Positions 44,303-55,397 are shown, numbered from the stretch's first letter. The stretch is 64,000 nt of DNA from Streptomyces sp. ALI-76-A (GCF_030287445.1 NZ_JASVWB010000001.1:1-64000), one strand, 5' to 3'. Numbers and translations are program-made. The notes: a model not told the origin generated them from the letters alone.

Positions 44303-45365
44303 ACCACAGCTCTCGGAGCCTGTTGAGATCGACGACGTCGTCAACGGGCGGCGCTTTGGCATCGATCGGCTTGTCGTGGAGCTGCTCGGCATCCGCCGCC
44401 ACCTGCCCGGACGTCGCCACGCCCCGTCCCACGCCACTCTCGCCCGGCTCCTGGCCGCCCTCGACGGCGATGCCCTGGACGCCGCGATCGGCGCCTACCT
44501 CGCCGAACGCGGACCACCCCGGCGTCGGCGCCACCGGCCCGGTGCCGCGGCCGGCGATCGCGGTGGACGGCAAAGCGCTGTCCGGCTCCGCGCACCGGCA
44601 GCAGCGCCACCGGCACCTGCTGTCCGCCGTCACCCACGCCCCCACCGTCACCCTGGCCCAGCAGGAGGTGGGCGCCAAGACCAACGAGACGGCCGCCTTC
44701 CGCCCGCTGCTTCAACCACTCGATCTGACCGGCACCGTGGTCACCTTCGACGCCCTGCACACCGTCAAGGACCAGGTGCGCTGGCTGGTGCAGGAGAAGA
44801 AGGCCCACTACATCGCGGTGATCAAGGGAAACCAGCCGACCGCGTCGGCCCAGCTCAAAGCACTGCCCTGGGAACAGGTGCCCGTAGCGCACACCGTCTC
44901 CCAGACCGGGCACGGGCGGCGGGAGTCCCGCTCGGTCAAGACCATGGCCATCGCGGCGAACCTGGGCGGGATCGCCTTCCCCGAAGCGCGGCTGGCCCTG
45001 CGCATCCACCGGCGCCGCCAGGAGAGCGGCAAGCGGCAGACCCGGGAGACGGTCTACGCCGTCACCAGCCTCGATACCCACCAGGCCAGCCCCGCCGACC
45101 TGGGCGGATACGTGCGCGGGCACTGGGGAATCGAAAATTCCAGCCACCACGTCAGAGACGTGGTGTTCGCCGAGGACGCCTCCACCGTCCACACCGACAA
45201 CGCGCCGCGGGCAATGGCCGCTCTGCGGAACCTGGCCATCGGCAGGCTGCGGCTGCTGGAGCCGACAACATCGCCAAGACCACCCGAGCGATCCGGGACG
45301 CACCCGAACACGCCATCTGGATCTGGGGCATCACCGACAGCCCGCTCCTACCGGGAACTTGAAGT
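44303..45365 (+). pseudogene. ISAs1-family transposase remnant
   Basis: Frame one begins ELLGIRRHLPGRRHAPSHAT and ends with NIAKTTRAIRDAPEHAIWIW plus GITDSPLLPG. The middle lies in the next frame: AIAVDGKALSGSAHRQQ, VTFDALHTVKDQVRWLVQEK, and GHWGIENSSHHVRDVVF. The DDE residues are present, but two frameshifts (near 44545 and 45258) and a missing N-terminus show the gene is dead. Confidence 0.85.
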
Positions 45366-45637
45366 CGCCCTGCGCACATACCGCTTCATGACTGCCATCA
45401 GTCCACAACATGCCACCCCGTGTCAGCGGCGAGCCCGACCCGCATGGGCCAGTCACCAGCAAAGACATCGCCCCTCTGGCCAACCCTCACTGACACGCTC
45501 CCACTGAGGCGCAGCCGCCAGATCGCACCTCGTCGGCGTCCGGTACAGAGGGTCGGCGCGACGCTCGCGGGGACGACGGCCGTGGTGACAAAGCGCTACG
45601 ACTCCTGATTGCACGTTACGCGTCGACGCATCACTAC

Positions 45638-46735
45638 GTGGGGATGTATGACCTCATGCGGCGAAACTTGAAGCGCTGGTTCGCTGGCCATACTCTCGCT
45701 CTCGCATGGGCAACAGGTGCCCTCGTCATCGGCTTCTTCATCATTTTCTACTGCCAGGGGCCCTGGTGGCTTGACGGTGACCGCCTGCGTGCGCTCGGCA
45801 CATCGCAGCCAGCGGCACAGCATGCCGCGCTGGACCGCAACCGATCACAGATCCTGAAGATCGCAGCAGGAGCCGGCGCTTTCACAGCCCTTGTCTACAC
45901 AGCACGCAAACACACCCTCGACCGCAGCTCGCATGCTCTCGATGAGCAGGCACAAATGACCGACCGCTACATCAAGGCCGTGGAGCAACTCGCCTCACCA
46001 GCCGCCGACGTGCGCCTCGGCGGGATTTACGCACTGGGCAGGATAACCACCGACTCGCCCGCAGATCGTCTGATGGTACGTGAGGTGCTCGCCGCCTACT
46101 TACGACACCACTCCCCCACGACCGAGCCTGACGAGAGCGCGCCACGCACGCCTAATCCCCACCACCGGCAGAGTGTCGACATCGGAGCCTCGCTGACCGT
46201 ACTCGCACGGAGCACGGGCGAGCGCGGCGACTCCCGTCTCGATCTACGGCATAGTCACCTTGACGGCATTGAGATCATCGGGGGGAACGGCCTTAACCGC
46301 GCCAACATTGCCGTCTCCTGCCTCTACAGAATCAATTGGGTGAACCTGTCACTCAAGGAAACCAACTTTTACCGCTGTAACCTCGTCCGCGCAGGGATCC
46401 TCAGCTGCGACGTCAGCGGAGCGCACTTGGTGGAAGCCAACATGGAGCGGGCTCTGCTCTACGACAGCACCTTCGACGGCACCATCTTCCTCGGCGCGAA
46501 TCTCACCGGAGCCAACCTCCTGAAGGCCGACCTCTCAGGCGCACTGCACTTGACCGCAGAGCAACTTTCAACCGCGGGGATCGGCCTCTCCACCAAGCTT
46601 CCCCTTCATCTCCAGGACGACGCGTGGGTGCAAGCGCGCCTGACCGAATGTGCCACCTGGGCACCACAGTGGGATTGGGACAGCCTGTTGCCTCCGCCCC
46701 CAGCGCCGACGGGGTCTGTCAAACGAGCGGTGTAA
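45638..46735 (+). CDS. Pentapeptide-repeat membrane protein, 3' end clipped (365 aa)
   Basis: Two N-terminal helices (GHTLALAWATGALVIGFFII and a segment near ILKIAAGAGAFTALVYT) are followed by a cytosolic region (YIKAVEQLASPAADVRLGGI, YALGRI) and pentapeptide repeats (LDLRHSHLDG, NFYRCNLVRAG, GANLTGANLLKADLSGA). This layout is common in Streptomyces. The last eight or so codons (GSVKRAV) lie in the terminal repeat of the IS256-family element, so the native tail was replaced. Probably still folded. Confidence 0.85.
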   Translation: MGMYDLMRRNLKRWFAGHTLALAWATGALVIGFFIIFYCQGPWWLDGDRLRALGTSQPAAQHAALDRNRSQILKIAAGAGAFTALVYTARKHTLDRSSHALDEQAQMTDRYIKAVEQLASPAADVRLGGIYALGRITTDSPADRLMVREVLAAYLRHHSPTTEPDESAPRTPNPHHRQSVDIGASLTVLARSTGERGDSRLDLRHSHLDGIEIIGGNGLNRANIAVSCLYRINWVNLSLKETNFYRCNLVRAGILSCDVSGAHLVEANMERALLYDSTFDGTIFLGANLTGANLLKADLSGALHLTAEQLSTAGIGLSTKLPLHLQDDAWVQARLTECATWAPQWDWDSLLPPPPAPTGSVKRAV

Positions 46736-47296
46736 CTGGGGTTGTTGAGGGTTATTGACGGGCTGCGGAGAGGCGGCCGTCGAAGGTGATGTCGAAGGCG
46801 TTCAGTGCGGTCTTCCAGCGCATGGTCCAGCGAGCCTGGCCCTTTCCGGTGGGATCGAGCGACATGATCGCCATGTAGACGCACTTCAACGCGGCCTGCT
46901 CGTTGGGGAAGTGACCGCGGGCTTTGACCGCCCGACGGATCCTGGCGTTGACGGACTCGATGGCGTTGGTCGTGCAGACGATCCGGCGGATCTCGGTGTC
47001 GAAGCGGAGGAACGGGGTGAACTCTTCCCACGCGTTCTCCCAGAGCCGCACGATCGCCGGATACTTCCGGCCCCAGGCGTCGGCGAACTCCGCGAACCGC
47101 TCCAGGGCGGCCTCCTCGGTCGGCGCTGTGTAGACGGGCTTGAGGAGCTTGGCGATCTTGTCCCAGTCCAGGCGGGCGGCATAGCGGAAGGAGTTCCGCA
47201 GCAGGTGCACCACGCAGGTCTGCACGATCGTCTTTGGCCAGATGTCGGCGTACGAGCTGAAGTGCAGAGTCGTGTACGGATGAACGTGCAGAGGTG

Positions 47297-48067
47297 TCAG
47301 GCGACTTCGATTTCGCGCTCGATGGCTTTGAGGCGGTTCTTCAGGCGGTAGCTCGGGCCGTTGATGGAGATCACTTCGCAGTGGTGCAGGAGGCGGTCGA
47401 GGATGGCGGTGGCGAGGACCTCGTCGCCGAAGACCTGGCCCCATTCGCTGAAGGTCTTGTTCGAGGTGAGGATGATCGAGCCCTTCTCGTAACGCTTGGA
47501 GATCACCTGGAAGACCAGGTTCGCCTCGGCTCGCTCGAGGGGCTGGTAGCCGACTTCGTCGACCACGAGAACGGTGGGCCGCAGGTAGGTGCCGAGTTTC
47601 CTGGCAAGCCGTCCGGTCTCCTCGGCGGCTTTGAGGTTGCGGACCATGTCGTCGAGGCTGGTGAAGTAGATCGAGTAGCCAGCCCGGCAGGCCGCGACCG
47701 CGAGAGCAACGGCGATATGCGTCTTGCCGACCCCGGGCGGCCCCAGCAGGGCCGCGTTCGCCTTGCCCTCGACGAAGGACAAGGTGGCCAGGTCCTTGAC
47801 CTTGCGCGGGTCGAGGTCGGGCTGGAAGGAGAAGTCGTACTCGTCGAGCGTCTTGTGGTGCGGCAGCCGGGACAGCCGCAGACCTTGGCGGAAACGTCGG
47901 TCGTCACGGACGGCGAGTTCCTCGGAGAGGACCAGGTCGAGGAAGTCGAGGTAGCCCATCTTCGCCTCGTCGGCCCGCCGGGTGTACTCGTTGATGGTCT
48001 CCGCCAGGTGGGGCAGGCCGAGCTTGCCGGCCGTGGTGCGGATGCGGTTGCCGGTCAGCTCGCTCAA
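47297..48067 (-). CDS. istB: IstB-like ATPase of IS21 element
   Basis: 256 residues with Walker A LLGPPGVGKTHIAVALAVAA, Walker B TVLVVDEVGYQPL and the sensor region IILTSNKTFSEWGQVFGDE. IstB stabilises target DNA for the IstA transposase. The start overlaps the istA stop (ATGA). Apparently intact. Confidence 0.93.
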   Translation of the reverse strand: MSELTGNRIRTTAGKLGLPHLAETINEYTRRADEAKMGYLDFLDLVLSEELAVRDDRRFRQGLRLSRLPHHKTLDEYDFSFQPDLDPRKVKDLATLSFVEGKANAALLGPPGVGKTHIAVALAVAACRAGYSIYFTSLDDMVRNLKAAEETGRLARKLGTYLRPTVLVVDEVGYQPLERAEANLVFQVISKRYEKGSIILTSNKTFSEWGQVFGDEVLATAILDRLLHHCEVISINGPSYRLKNRLKAIEREIEVA

Positions 48068-51000
48068 GACGACTCCTTCGTCGCTCGCCTGGTGGTGAAG
48101 GGCCGGGTCCCGGTCAGCTCGTCATAGACCGACAGCGGTCGGCGGCCGACTTCGATCTGGGTGGCCGCGGCCCGGTTCAGCAGGGCCTGCAGCGGCCCGG
48201 CCGCCTCGCCCGGGGGCGGTTGGTGCCGGGTCCGGGGCGGGACGTCACCTGTGGTGGTCCGGCGGCCCTTGCCGGTGGGCAGGCCGTCCCAGTGGCTCTC
48301 TTCGACGACACGCGTCCCGCGGCCGACCGCCCGCGGGTGCATCGCCAGCAGCGTTTGGCCGCTGCCGTCAGGAGCGGTCGAGTGGAGCATGACCTGCGAC
48401 TTCGTGGCCCGGATCTCGACCAGCTGGCGGGGGCGGACTCGACGGGCGGGCACCGAGTAGAGGTTGCCACCGAAGGCGACCAGACAGTCTTTGCCGACCG
48501 GCCGCAGGTGCCGCTCGGCCACCAGATACGGCGTCGGCGGCAGTGGTTTGAGGGCCGCGTGGTCACGGGCCGCCCGCTCGCCGATGACCTCCCGGTGCGT
48601 CTTGTGGATCTGAGCTCGCCGCTGCGGCACCCAGGACAGGAAGGCGGCGTCCATCTCCTCGATGGAGGAGAAGGCCCGTCCGGACAGGACATGGTCGCGG
48701 ACGATCAGCACCTGCCGTTCAACACGGCCCTTGCCGGTGGGCCGGTAGGCGGCCAGCACATCGATATCGAAGTCGTAGTGGCCGGCGAAGCCGACCGCCT
48801 CCGGATGCAGCGGAACGGCCTCACCAGGGGCGACGTGCCGGCGGACCACGGTCTTGGTGCGGTCGTAGACGATCGTCATCGGCACCCCGCCGAAGTGGGC
48901 AAACGCCCGGCAGTGGCAGTCGAAGAAGGTCTGAAGGTCCTGGCAGGTGGTGAAGCAGCAGAACGGATCACGCGAGTACGACAAGGTCATGTGGAACGAG
49001 TAGACCTTCGCGATGCCCACGTGGGCGAGGACCTTGCCCTCGTGTCGGGTAGGAGCGCCGCATTGCTGCGGCGCTCCCTCCTCAGAACCGGGCTAGCAGG
49101 TTTCCCCGCACCACGGCTCAAGCAAGCCCCGAGGGCGTCACGAGAGTGCAACTACTGCTGGTTTCCTGCGGTTTCGGGCCCGAAGGCCGCGATGGCAGGA
49201 GGCGTGCACAAGGCATGTTCGGTTCCCGTCCGACGTGTCGTGCCGTCCGTGCAGAGTGAGATAGTCGGCGGCTATCGCCCTCTTGACGACGTTCAACCAC
49301 CATCGCTCCCATTCCTGAGGCGACTGCGGTGGCTGATCGGCGGTGAGAAGGTGCTCCCCGCAGAGCGGACAACGACCGTCCTGTTTGGCGAGCAGGCGCA
49401 AGTTGTAGTTGTCCAGCGGGGGTTTGACCTTTCGTCGCCGCTTGACCCAGTAGTCCGTCAGCTCGGGATCGTCGGGTGACGCCCCGCCTGCGATCAACTG
49501 GTGCCGAACGATGTTCGTCCAGGAGAACTTGAGCAGAATCGGGATCTCGCCGCGGTCGTTGAGCACGTTGGCGCGATCTCCGAACACCCACCGGTCGTTC
49601 CTGAACTTGTTGAACCTGCCGAAGTAGCGTCGAACGATCCACTTCTTCGACTTGTTGGGATGCATGCGTCTGGCCCACCGGTAGGTGAGCCACCACACGT
49701 AGTGATCCAGCGCCGTAAAGATCCTGCTGGACACCACCCCCCGGTAGTAGGCAGCCCAGCCCCGCACGATCGGGTTGAGCTTGGCGATGACAGCCGTCGC
49801 GTTCAAGCCGCGCAGACAGCGCACCTCGTCCGCGAGCCTCTTCCGGATGCGCCTGACCGCCTCCGCACTCGGTTTGATCAGCAGCTTGCCGCGTCGATAG
49901 CGGCGGACGTTGAACCCGAGAAAGTTGAAGCCCTCTTCGAGGTGGACGATGCGCGTCTTGTCCTCGTTGAAGACCAGCCCCCGAGGCGCCAGCCACTCCG
50001 CAAGCTGTGCCTTGACCTGCTCGGCCTGCTGCCTGGAATGACAGCAGGCGACCATGTCGTCGGCGTATCTCACCAAGATCGGAGAGCCCGCCACCACATC
50101 CCCGGCGTGAGTGCCGGTCATGAGATAGCGGACCCCTGCGGCCTCCTCCAGCCCGTGGAGGGCCACGTTCATCAACAGCGGGCTGATCACGCCGCCTTGA
50201 GGAGAGCCCTCCTCGGTCGGCGTGAACTGCCCTTTGTCGACCACTCCGGCCTTCAGCCATCGCTCGATCAGATCTCTGGCCGGGAACGAACCGAGCGAGT
50301 CGAGTAGCCGAGCGTGGCCGATCTTGTCGAACGCAGCGGACAGATCAGCATCCAGGATCCACAACCGGCGGGCGCGTGGCCCGCTGAGCGTGGAGAACAG
50401 GGAGCCGATCGCGTCGGCGCAGCTTCGCCCGGGGCGGAACCCGTAGGAACGGGGCTCGAACCGGGCTTCCCACTCGGGCTCCAGTGCGCTGCGGACCCGT
50501 GCCTGATGACAGCGGTCCAAGATCACGGGAATGCCGAGCGGTCTCTGCTTTCCATTGGCCTTCGGAATGTACACACGGCGCACGGGCATGGGGTCCCAGG
50601 ACGAACGCGTGCGGTGCACCCGCACCGCGACCGCCGCCCTGGCCTCGGGGGACAAAGCTGTCTCCCCGTCGATCCCGGCCGTCCGGCGCCCAGCGTTGCG
50701 CTGAGTGACCTGCCGCACGCTGACCAGCGTGTTCGACCAGGACCTCAGCATCAGTTTCTGCAAGGATCGGACCTGGGCCCAGTCCTCTTCTCGTGTCGCC
50801 TTGAAGATCCTTCGCCGCAGCCTCACTACGTTCTCCTCGTGAGTCCGCCAGACAATGGCGTCCCAGTCGAGAACGTCCTCGGGTCCGTTCACCACGATGG
50901 TGTCCAACATGTCCCTCGGTTCGAGAGGCGCTCGGCCTCGGCGTTCAAAGGCTCACCAGCCCACGTCAGCGCCCTTTCGGGCCCGGTCGCCTGACCGGCA

Positions 51001-52016
51001 TCCGGCCGGTTCCCCGTGACAGCCGCCTGGAGAGGCAGTCGTGGTGTCACGAGTCCCGTTGCCTTTCGGCAGCCGACATCCGCTTCTTGGGCATCCTGTC
51101 CCGCCGAGGGCTTCCGCCCCTCTTGCGATCGGCCTACCGAGCCAGATGGCCCGGACCCCGACGGGGTTTCCACGTTCCGCGCATACGAGACGCGACCGGG
51201 GAGGGCGCCCCCTAAACCCCGGGACCAGCGGTGTTCTTGCGACCGACGGGGCAGGCTTCGGTCGCCGCTCGCCGCCTCTTCCAGCGGCCAGGTCCTATCG
51301 CCCGGTGTTCTTTCCGTCTCTCCGGGCTTGTCGATGACGAGGCATCACAGGGGGTTCACTCGCGTTCGCCCGTCCGGCCTTCTCCTTGCCCGGTTGCTCC
51401 CCCTGACGGATCGGGGGCCCTTGGGCGTCTTCCCTGAGCTTCGCACCCTCAGCGGGCAGGACCCGCGAGCGCACGTCAGGGCGGAGATAGGTCTCGAACA
51501 CTGACCAAGAACTACGCAACCGGCATGACCGGCCTCCAATCTGCGAGTTCACTCATATGCGCGACTTCGTGTCGCACCGCCCCAGTCGACCTGGGCCTGG
51601 GCGCCCGGGATGACCTCGAACCGGCGGTGCATCCCCGCCAGTTCCTTGGGCGTGATGCCGAGTTCCTCGGCGATTCTGGGCCGGGCCGTCTGAACGTAGA
51701 GCTTGGTCCGCTGGTAGTTGCCGGTGAACCCGTACTCCGTGGCCAGCCGCTCGTGGATGACGGCGGCCTTCATCAGGATCTCCGCCCGAAGCATCGAGTC
51801 GATCAGCGGCGCGAACTCGTCGATCACCCTCGCCCGGGACCGCCCGCTCGATGACCTGCGTGGAGGTGACACGGGCCCGTCGGCGGACAAGTACTTGCTG
51901 ACCGTCCGCCAGTTGAGTCCGGTCTCTTTGGCGACCTCCGACAAGCTCATGGCACCAGACTCGACCAGCCCGCGAAAACGCCGCAATTCCAGCCAGCGTT
52001 GCGGATCCAGGACCAC
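48064..52016 (-). CDS. istA: IstA transposase interrupted by a group II intron (472 aa if spliced)
   Basis: Exon 1 (52016-51578) starts [20 protein letters not shown] with a helix-turn-helix ([20 protein letters not shown]). Exon 2 (49043-48064) runs to [10 protein letters not shown]. Joining them restores [20 protein letters not shown] with the first catalytic aspartate. The other acidic residues are in IVYDRTKT and GKGRVERQV. The total is 1419 nt, a whole number of codons, so splicing would give an intact 472-aa protein. Confidence 0.92.
49044..51577 (-). ncRNA. Group II intron inserted in istA
   Basis: The intron begins GTGCG (51577 downward), the standard 5' boundary. Near the 3' end domain V reads GAGCCGTGGTGCGGGGAAAC then CTGCTAGCCCGGTTCT. 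It is followed by a domain VI stem (GGAGCGCCGCA/TGCGGCGCTCC, GCAA loop) and a likely branch-point A seven bases from the end CCCGAC (49044). It encodes its own reverse transcriptase. Because exon joining restores istA exactly, the intron is probably spliced and the host element functional. Confidence 0.93.
49138..50910 (-). CDS. ltrA: Group II intron reverse transcriptase/maturase with HNH domain (590 aa)
   Basis: The reverse transcriptase domain contains [62 protein letters not shown] and the catalytic VRYADDMV. A maturase X domain follows ([34 protein letters not shown]). The C-terminal zinc/HNH endonuclease holds [22 protein letters not shown] and HASCH. It promotes splicing and retrohoming of its intron. 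All motifs are intact. Confidence 0.95.
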   Translation of the reverse strand: MLDTIVVNGPEDVLDWDAIVWRTHEENVVRLRRRIFKATREEDWAQVRSLQKLMLRSWSNTLVSVRQVTQRNAGRRTAGIDGETALSPEARAAVAVRVHRTRSSWDPMPVRRVYIPKANGKQRPLGIPVILDRCHQARVRSALEPEWEARFEPRSYGFRPGRSCADAIGSLFSTLSGPRARRLWILDADLSAAFDKIGHARLLDSLGSFPARDLIERWLKAGVVDKGQFTPTEEGSPQGGVISPLLMNVALHGLEEAAGVRYLMTGTHAGDVVAGSPILVRYADDMVACCHSRQQAEQVKAQLAEWLAPRGLVFNEDKTRIVHLEEGFNFLGFNVRRYRRGKLLIKPSAEAVRRIRKRLADEVRCLRGLNATAVIAKLNPIVRGWAAYYRGVVSSRIFTALDHYVWWLTYRWARRMHPNKSKKWIVRRYFGRFNKFRNDRWVFGDRANVLNDRGEIPILLKFSWTNIVRHQLIAGGASPDDPELTDYWVKRRRKVKPPLDNYNLRLLAKQDGRCPLCGEHLLTADQPPQSPQEWERWWLNVVKRAIAADYLTLHGRHDTSDGNRTCLVHASCHRGLRARNRRKPAVVALS

Positions 52017-52411
52017 GGACCACCCCTCTCTGCAACCTCAGCAACAGGCAGCAGAGTGCCGAGCATCGTCCCTCAACACATCAAGAACCCTGCACGTTCA
52101 TCCGTACGCGGCTATGTACGTTCACGTGTACGCCGACACCAGACCGTCTCGACCGCCTCGGGCAGGCCCTTGAGCCCGTCGCAGACCAGCATCAGCACGT
52201 CGTTCACGCCGCGGTTCTTGATCTCGGTGAGGATGTGCATCCAGTGCTTGGCGCCCTCACCGCCGTCGCCGGCCCACAGCCCGAGGATCTCCCGCCGGCC
52301 CTCAACGGTGACGGCCAGGGCCACGTAGATGGGACGGTTGGCGACGGCGCCGTCGCCGTCGCGGATCTTCACGTGGATCGCGTCGATGAAGACCACCGGA
52401 TAGACGGCTAT

Positions 52412-52757
52412 CTCTCGCGCTACTGCCTGGAAGGATCCGACGGCCGAACGATCCTCAATTACGCCCAGTGGACCAACAGCGACGCCCACCGGGCCTTCGC
52501 TGCCAACCCCCAGAACCAGCAGACCCTCGGCAACGCGATCCAGAGCATGTTCACAGCCGGCCCGCCCGGCCGCTATACGCTCCATCGCTCCATCGCCCTG
52601 CGCGAGGCCGCCGTTCGATACTTCACCACGGCGTCCTACGACACGGAAGATTCTGCAACCGCCCGTGAACTCGCCGACACGTTGGCCGCTCAAAGCACCG
52701 CCGCCGCACCATCCGAGCTGGTCGCTGAGCACTTCCACATCAGCGAGGACGGCCAGC
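52412..52757 (+). pseudogene. Antibiotic-biosynthesis-monooxygenase-like fragment
   Basis: The frame reads LSRYCLEGSDGRTILNYAQW, TNSDAHRAFAANP and YTLHRSIALREAAVRYFTTA, resembling the ABM ferredoxin-like fold used by small monooxygenases. Both ends are lost: the 5' side to the IS256 fragment and the 3' side to the truncated IS21-type element. Assignment from pattern only. Confidence 0.6.
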
Positions 52758-53330
52758 CGAGGCTCCGTCCTCGGGCAGCGGGAGGTAGCCCAGCTCGTCG
52801 ATGATCAGGAGCTTGGGGCCGGCGAAGAAGTTCATGCAGGTCTTCCACCGGCCCTCGAGGGCGGCCTTGTGGCACTTGGCCGCCAGTTCGGCAGCGGTGG
52901 TGAAGTAGACGCGGTGTCCGGCTTCGACCGCGGCCCGGCCGAGGGCGACGGACAGCATGGTCTTGCCGACCCCGGGCGGCCCGACGAACAGGACGTTGGA
53001 GGCGTCGTCGAGGAAGCGCAAGGTGGCCAGGTCCCGGATGAGTTTCTCGTCGACGCCCGGCTGGGCGGCGAAATCGAAGTCGTTGAGGGTCCAGGGCTCG
53101 GGCAGGCAGGCGAAACGCAGCCGGGCGGCGAGCCGGCGGGCCTCGGTGGCCTCGACCTCGATCTCCAGCAGTCGTTCCAGTGCCGCGGTCAGCGACATCC
53201 GTTCGGTGCGGGCCTGGTCCAGGACCCGGTTCAACGCCTCGGCGGCATCGTTGAGTTTGAGGTAGGACAGATGGCCTCGCAGCTGCTGGAAGCGGCGTGC
53301 TTCGCTCATCTGCATGGGCGACGTACTCAC
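52758..53330 (-). pseudogene. istB: IstB-like ATPase, truncated
   Basis: MSTSPMQMSEARRFQQLRGH starts an IstB protein with Walker A FVGPPGVGKTMLSVALGRAA and Walker B KLLIIDELGYLPLPEDG. The homology ends about 190 residues in, where a monooxygenase-like fragment begins, so the last ~60 residues are gone. The start overlaps the istA stop by four bases. Confidence 0.85.
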
Positions 53331-54685
53331 TCCGGGTTCTCCTCCTTCGGCTGGGGAACACTCCGCAGCCGGTCGGCCACGGCGGCATAGTGGGACAGGT
53401 CGATCACGACCCGCTCGGCCGGATCACCGACCAGAGACGGCCCGCGCAGGCGCTCGGCTTCCGCGAGCGCGGCATCCGACAGCGGCTTGCGGACCTTGCT
53501 CTTGCAGGGGGCCCGGTCGGAGAACGACGCCAGTACTGCTCGCTCCAGAGCAATGACGTGGCCGTCGTCCCGGACGGTCTGGCCGGCGCCCCGCGGGGCC
53601 CGGCGGTGCTGAGCGATCACCGCCCGGCCAGCGGTGGCGATCCGCAGGTCGTTCTCGCCCAGGCGGTGCAGCACCTTGACCTGGACCCCGGGCAGGCCCG
53701 GCGGGACGGAGTAGAAGTTGCCGTCGAACTGGACCAGGCTCTGCGGGGTGACCGTCCGTTCGACCTCCAGCTCCGCGGGGAAGGGCCGCACCGGGATGTC
53801 CAACAAGGCCTCAGCTGCGGCGAGTTCGCCGACTGTGGTGGCCACTCCGTCGATGCGGCGGCGCCGCTCGTCCATCCGGACGGCGAGTTTGTCGACGCCA
53901 GACTGGGCCTGGATGACGGTGAGCCCGTCGGGGACCGTGCGCCACCAGCGTTGCGCGGCGGAGTGGTTGGCCTTCTCCACAACGCCCTTGCGGTTGCCGC
54001 GGCGGGGCGGGCAGATATCCACCCCGGCCCCGTAGTACTTCGCGACCGCGGCGAACGCGGCGGTCACCTGCCCGCTGGAGGGGTAACAGACCGTTGCCAT
54101 CCGGTCGAACCGCCATCGCCGCGCGGTCCCGCCCAGTCTGCGCATCACCTCGTCCAGAGCCTGGACGAGGTGGGGGAAGTCCTCCGACTCCGAGAGCACC
54201 GCACGCCACCGGCCCGAATGCGCAAGTGCCCCGACCAGGAGATGCGCGTGCTCACCCACTCCCCACCCCTGCGGAGGGTCCGGCAGTTCCAGCCAGTCGA
54301 ACTGGATCTCCTCGCCCGGCGGATGCGCGATCATCGCAACGTTGCGGCCGGTGGAGGCGTGACAGGGTTCGCAGTGCGGGCGGACCTGATAGCGGCGAAG
54401 GGCCCGGGTGAACGTCGAGTACGCACCCTGATAGCCGAGCGCGGTCACCTCGTCGAACAGCGTCGAGGCCCACAAGTGGGGGTCGTCCGCGAGTCGTTGG
54501 CGGCAATAGGGCAGGAACGGCACGAAGGCGTCCGGTGCCTGCCGCCGCTGCCCGGGGGTTCGCTCACCGCTCAGATAGGCGCGGATCGTCTTGCGGTCGC
54601 GGCCCAGGTGCCGTGCGATCGCCGAGATCGTCCATCCCTGGCGACGCAGAGCGTGAGCGTCCACGTCTTCCTCCCGTGTGAGCAT
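53327..54685 (-). CDS. istA: IstA-like transposase (452 aa)
   Basis: The N-terminal helix-turn-helix (GWTISAIARHLGRDRKTIRA) precedes a DDE core with EIQFDWLELPDP, RWRFDRMATVCY and GNRKGVVEKANHSAAQRWW. The C-terminal beta-barrel region (FDGNFYSVPPGLPGVQVKVL) is also present. Full length for the family. Since its istB partner is truncated, autonomous transposition is doubtful. Confidence 0.9.
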   Translation of the reverse strand: MLTREEDVDAHALRRQGWTISAIARHLGRDRKTIRAYLSGERTPGQRRQAPDAFVPFLPYCRQRLADDPHLWASTLFDEVTALGYQGAYSTFTRALRRYQVRPHCEPCHASTGRNVAMIAHPPGEEIQFDWLELPDPPQGWGVGEHAHLLVGALAHSGRWRAVLSESEDFPHLVQALDEVMRRLGGTARRWRFDRMATVCYPSSGQVTAAFAAVAKYYGAGVDICPPRRGNRKGVVEKANHSAAQRWWRTVPDGLTVIQAQSGVDKLAVRMDERRRRIDGVATTVGELAAAEALLDIPVRPFPAELEVERTVTPQSLVQFDGNFYSVPPGLPGVQVKVLHRLGENDLRIATAGRAVIAQHRRAPRGAGQTVRDDGHVIALERAVLASFSDRAPCKSKVRKPLSDAALAEAERLRGPSLVGDPAERVVIDLSHYAAVADRLRSVPQPKEENPE

Positions 54686-54911
54686 TCAGGCCCCCGAGCA
54701 GGCCGAACTCATGGCTCCGGCAGGCTCTCCACGACACACCCAAGCCAGCTCGACACGCCGGGCAAGATCACGCGAAAAGACCCAGCAAGGTCACACGAAG
54801 GGCGGGGAGATCAGCAGAGCGGGTTTGCCCCATGCCGCGAACACGAGCCCCAATGTGGTTCGTCAAGGAAATCGGGCTGCGTCGCAATGGGCTGCCGGGC
54901 AGCATGGCGGG

Positions 54912-55397
54912 GTGTCTGATCTGCTGTGGGCTGACGTTGCGTACTTCTTCGACCCTGACCTGATGGGTGCGCTGCCGGACGTGCGTGTCCCGGATGCCTC
55001 AGTCGAGGACTGGCAGGCACTCCTCGGCCTTGTCGCTGAACGCGGCTGGAAGTACCAGTACTCCGAGGGCGAGATCGTGCTGCCAGTGCCCCCAGCGCAG
55101 ACAGTGTTCTCCCGTCCAGCCGACGCCGAGTGCCCCGAGCTGCGGGTCTGGCCGTCAACCGATGTACTGGCGATCTTCCGTTTCCATGCAGCCGAGGAGA
55201 TCGACTTCGATGTGGACCTTCGAGAGCTTCAGGGCCAGGAGCGACTCGACGTCTTCTGCCGTTTCCTGCGCGACATCGGTCGACGGTTGGACAAGCCAGT
55301 ACTGATGGATCCAGAGGGCGATTACGGCCATCCAGTACTCGGGTTCGATGTTGAAGCCGATCGCGTCGTACTCCTAGCTGAACCGCCCGTTATGTGA
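54912..55397 (+). CDS. Hypothetical protein (161 aa)
   Basis: From a GTG at 54912 the protein reads MSDLLWADVAYFFDPDLMGA, then LPDVRVPDASVEDWQALLGL, and a beta-rich C-terminal half (WPSTDVLAIFRFHAAEEIDF; HPVLGFDVEADRVVLL). It looks like a small soluble immunity-type or SUKH-like protein, but no family is certain. No operon partner. Confidence 0.6.
   Translation: MSDLLWADVAYFFDPDLMGALPDVRVPDASVEDWQALLGLVAERGWKYQYSEGEIVLPVPPAQTVFSRPADAECPELRVWPSTDVLAIFRFHAAEEIDFDVDLRELQGQERLDVFCRFLRDIGRRLDKPVLMDPEGDYGHPVLGFDVEADRVVLLAEPPVM

Larger units (their letters stand above)
47243..52138. mobile_element. IS21-family element with a 5-bp target duplication
   Basis: Both ends start TGTCGGCGTAC (minus strand at 52138, plus strand at 47243). 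An inner repeat GTACGGATGAACGTGCAG occurs near each end. CCAGA flanks the element on both sides (47238-47242 and 52139-52143). Without the 2534-bp intron it is 2362 bp, normal for IS21. It carries istA and istB on the minus strand. Confidence 0.92.
46711..52411. mobile_element. IS256-family element, truncated and split
   Basis: The left terminal repeat begins GGGTCTGTCAAACGAGCGGT near 46711. The element continues to 47242, is interrupted by the IS21-type insertion (47243-52138) and resumes at 52139. It ends abruptly near 52411 where a monooxygenase-like fragment begins, so its right third and right repeat are lost. Confidence 0.85.
46752..52411 (-). pseudogene. IS256-family transposase split by IS21
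   Basis: The 5' part (52411-52139) encodes VFIDAIHVKIRDGDG and MLVCDGLKGLPEAVETVW. Removing the IS21 insertion and one CCAGA copy rejoins it in frame to PKTIVQTCVVHLLRNSFRYA and the C-terminal CTTNAIESVNARIRRAVKAR (47242-46752). The D, D and E of the catalytic site are visible. The first ~150 residues are missing at 52411. Dead on three counts. Confidence 0.87.
52758..54685. mobile_element. Second IS21-family element, 3' truncated
   Basis: It carries istA (53327-54685) and a truncated istB (52758-53330) on the minus strand, distinct in sequence from the element at 47-52 kb. The left end is lost at 52758. The right terminal repeat must lie between 54686 and 54911 but I could not define it. 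That gap contains no other gene. Confidence 0.8.

Noticed and set aside
53297..54919. 540-codon open frame antisense to the second istA
   Set aside because: No recognisable protein features, while the opposite strand encodes a complete transposase.
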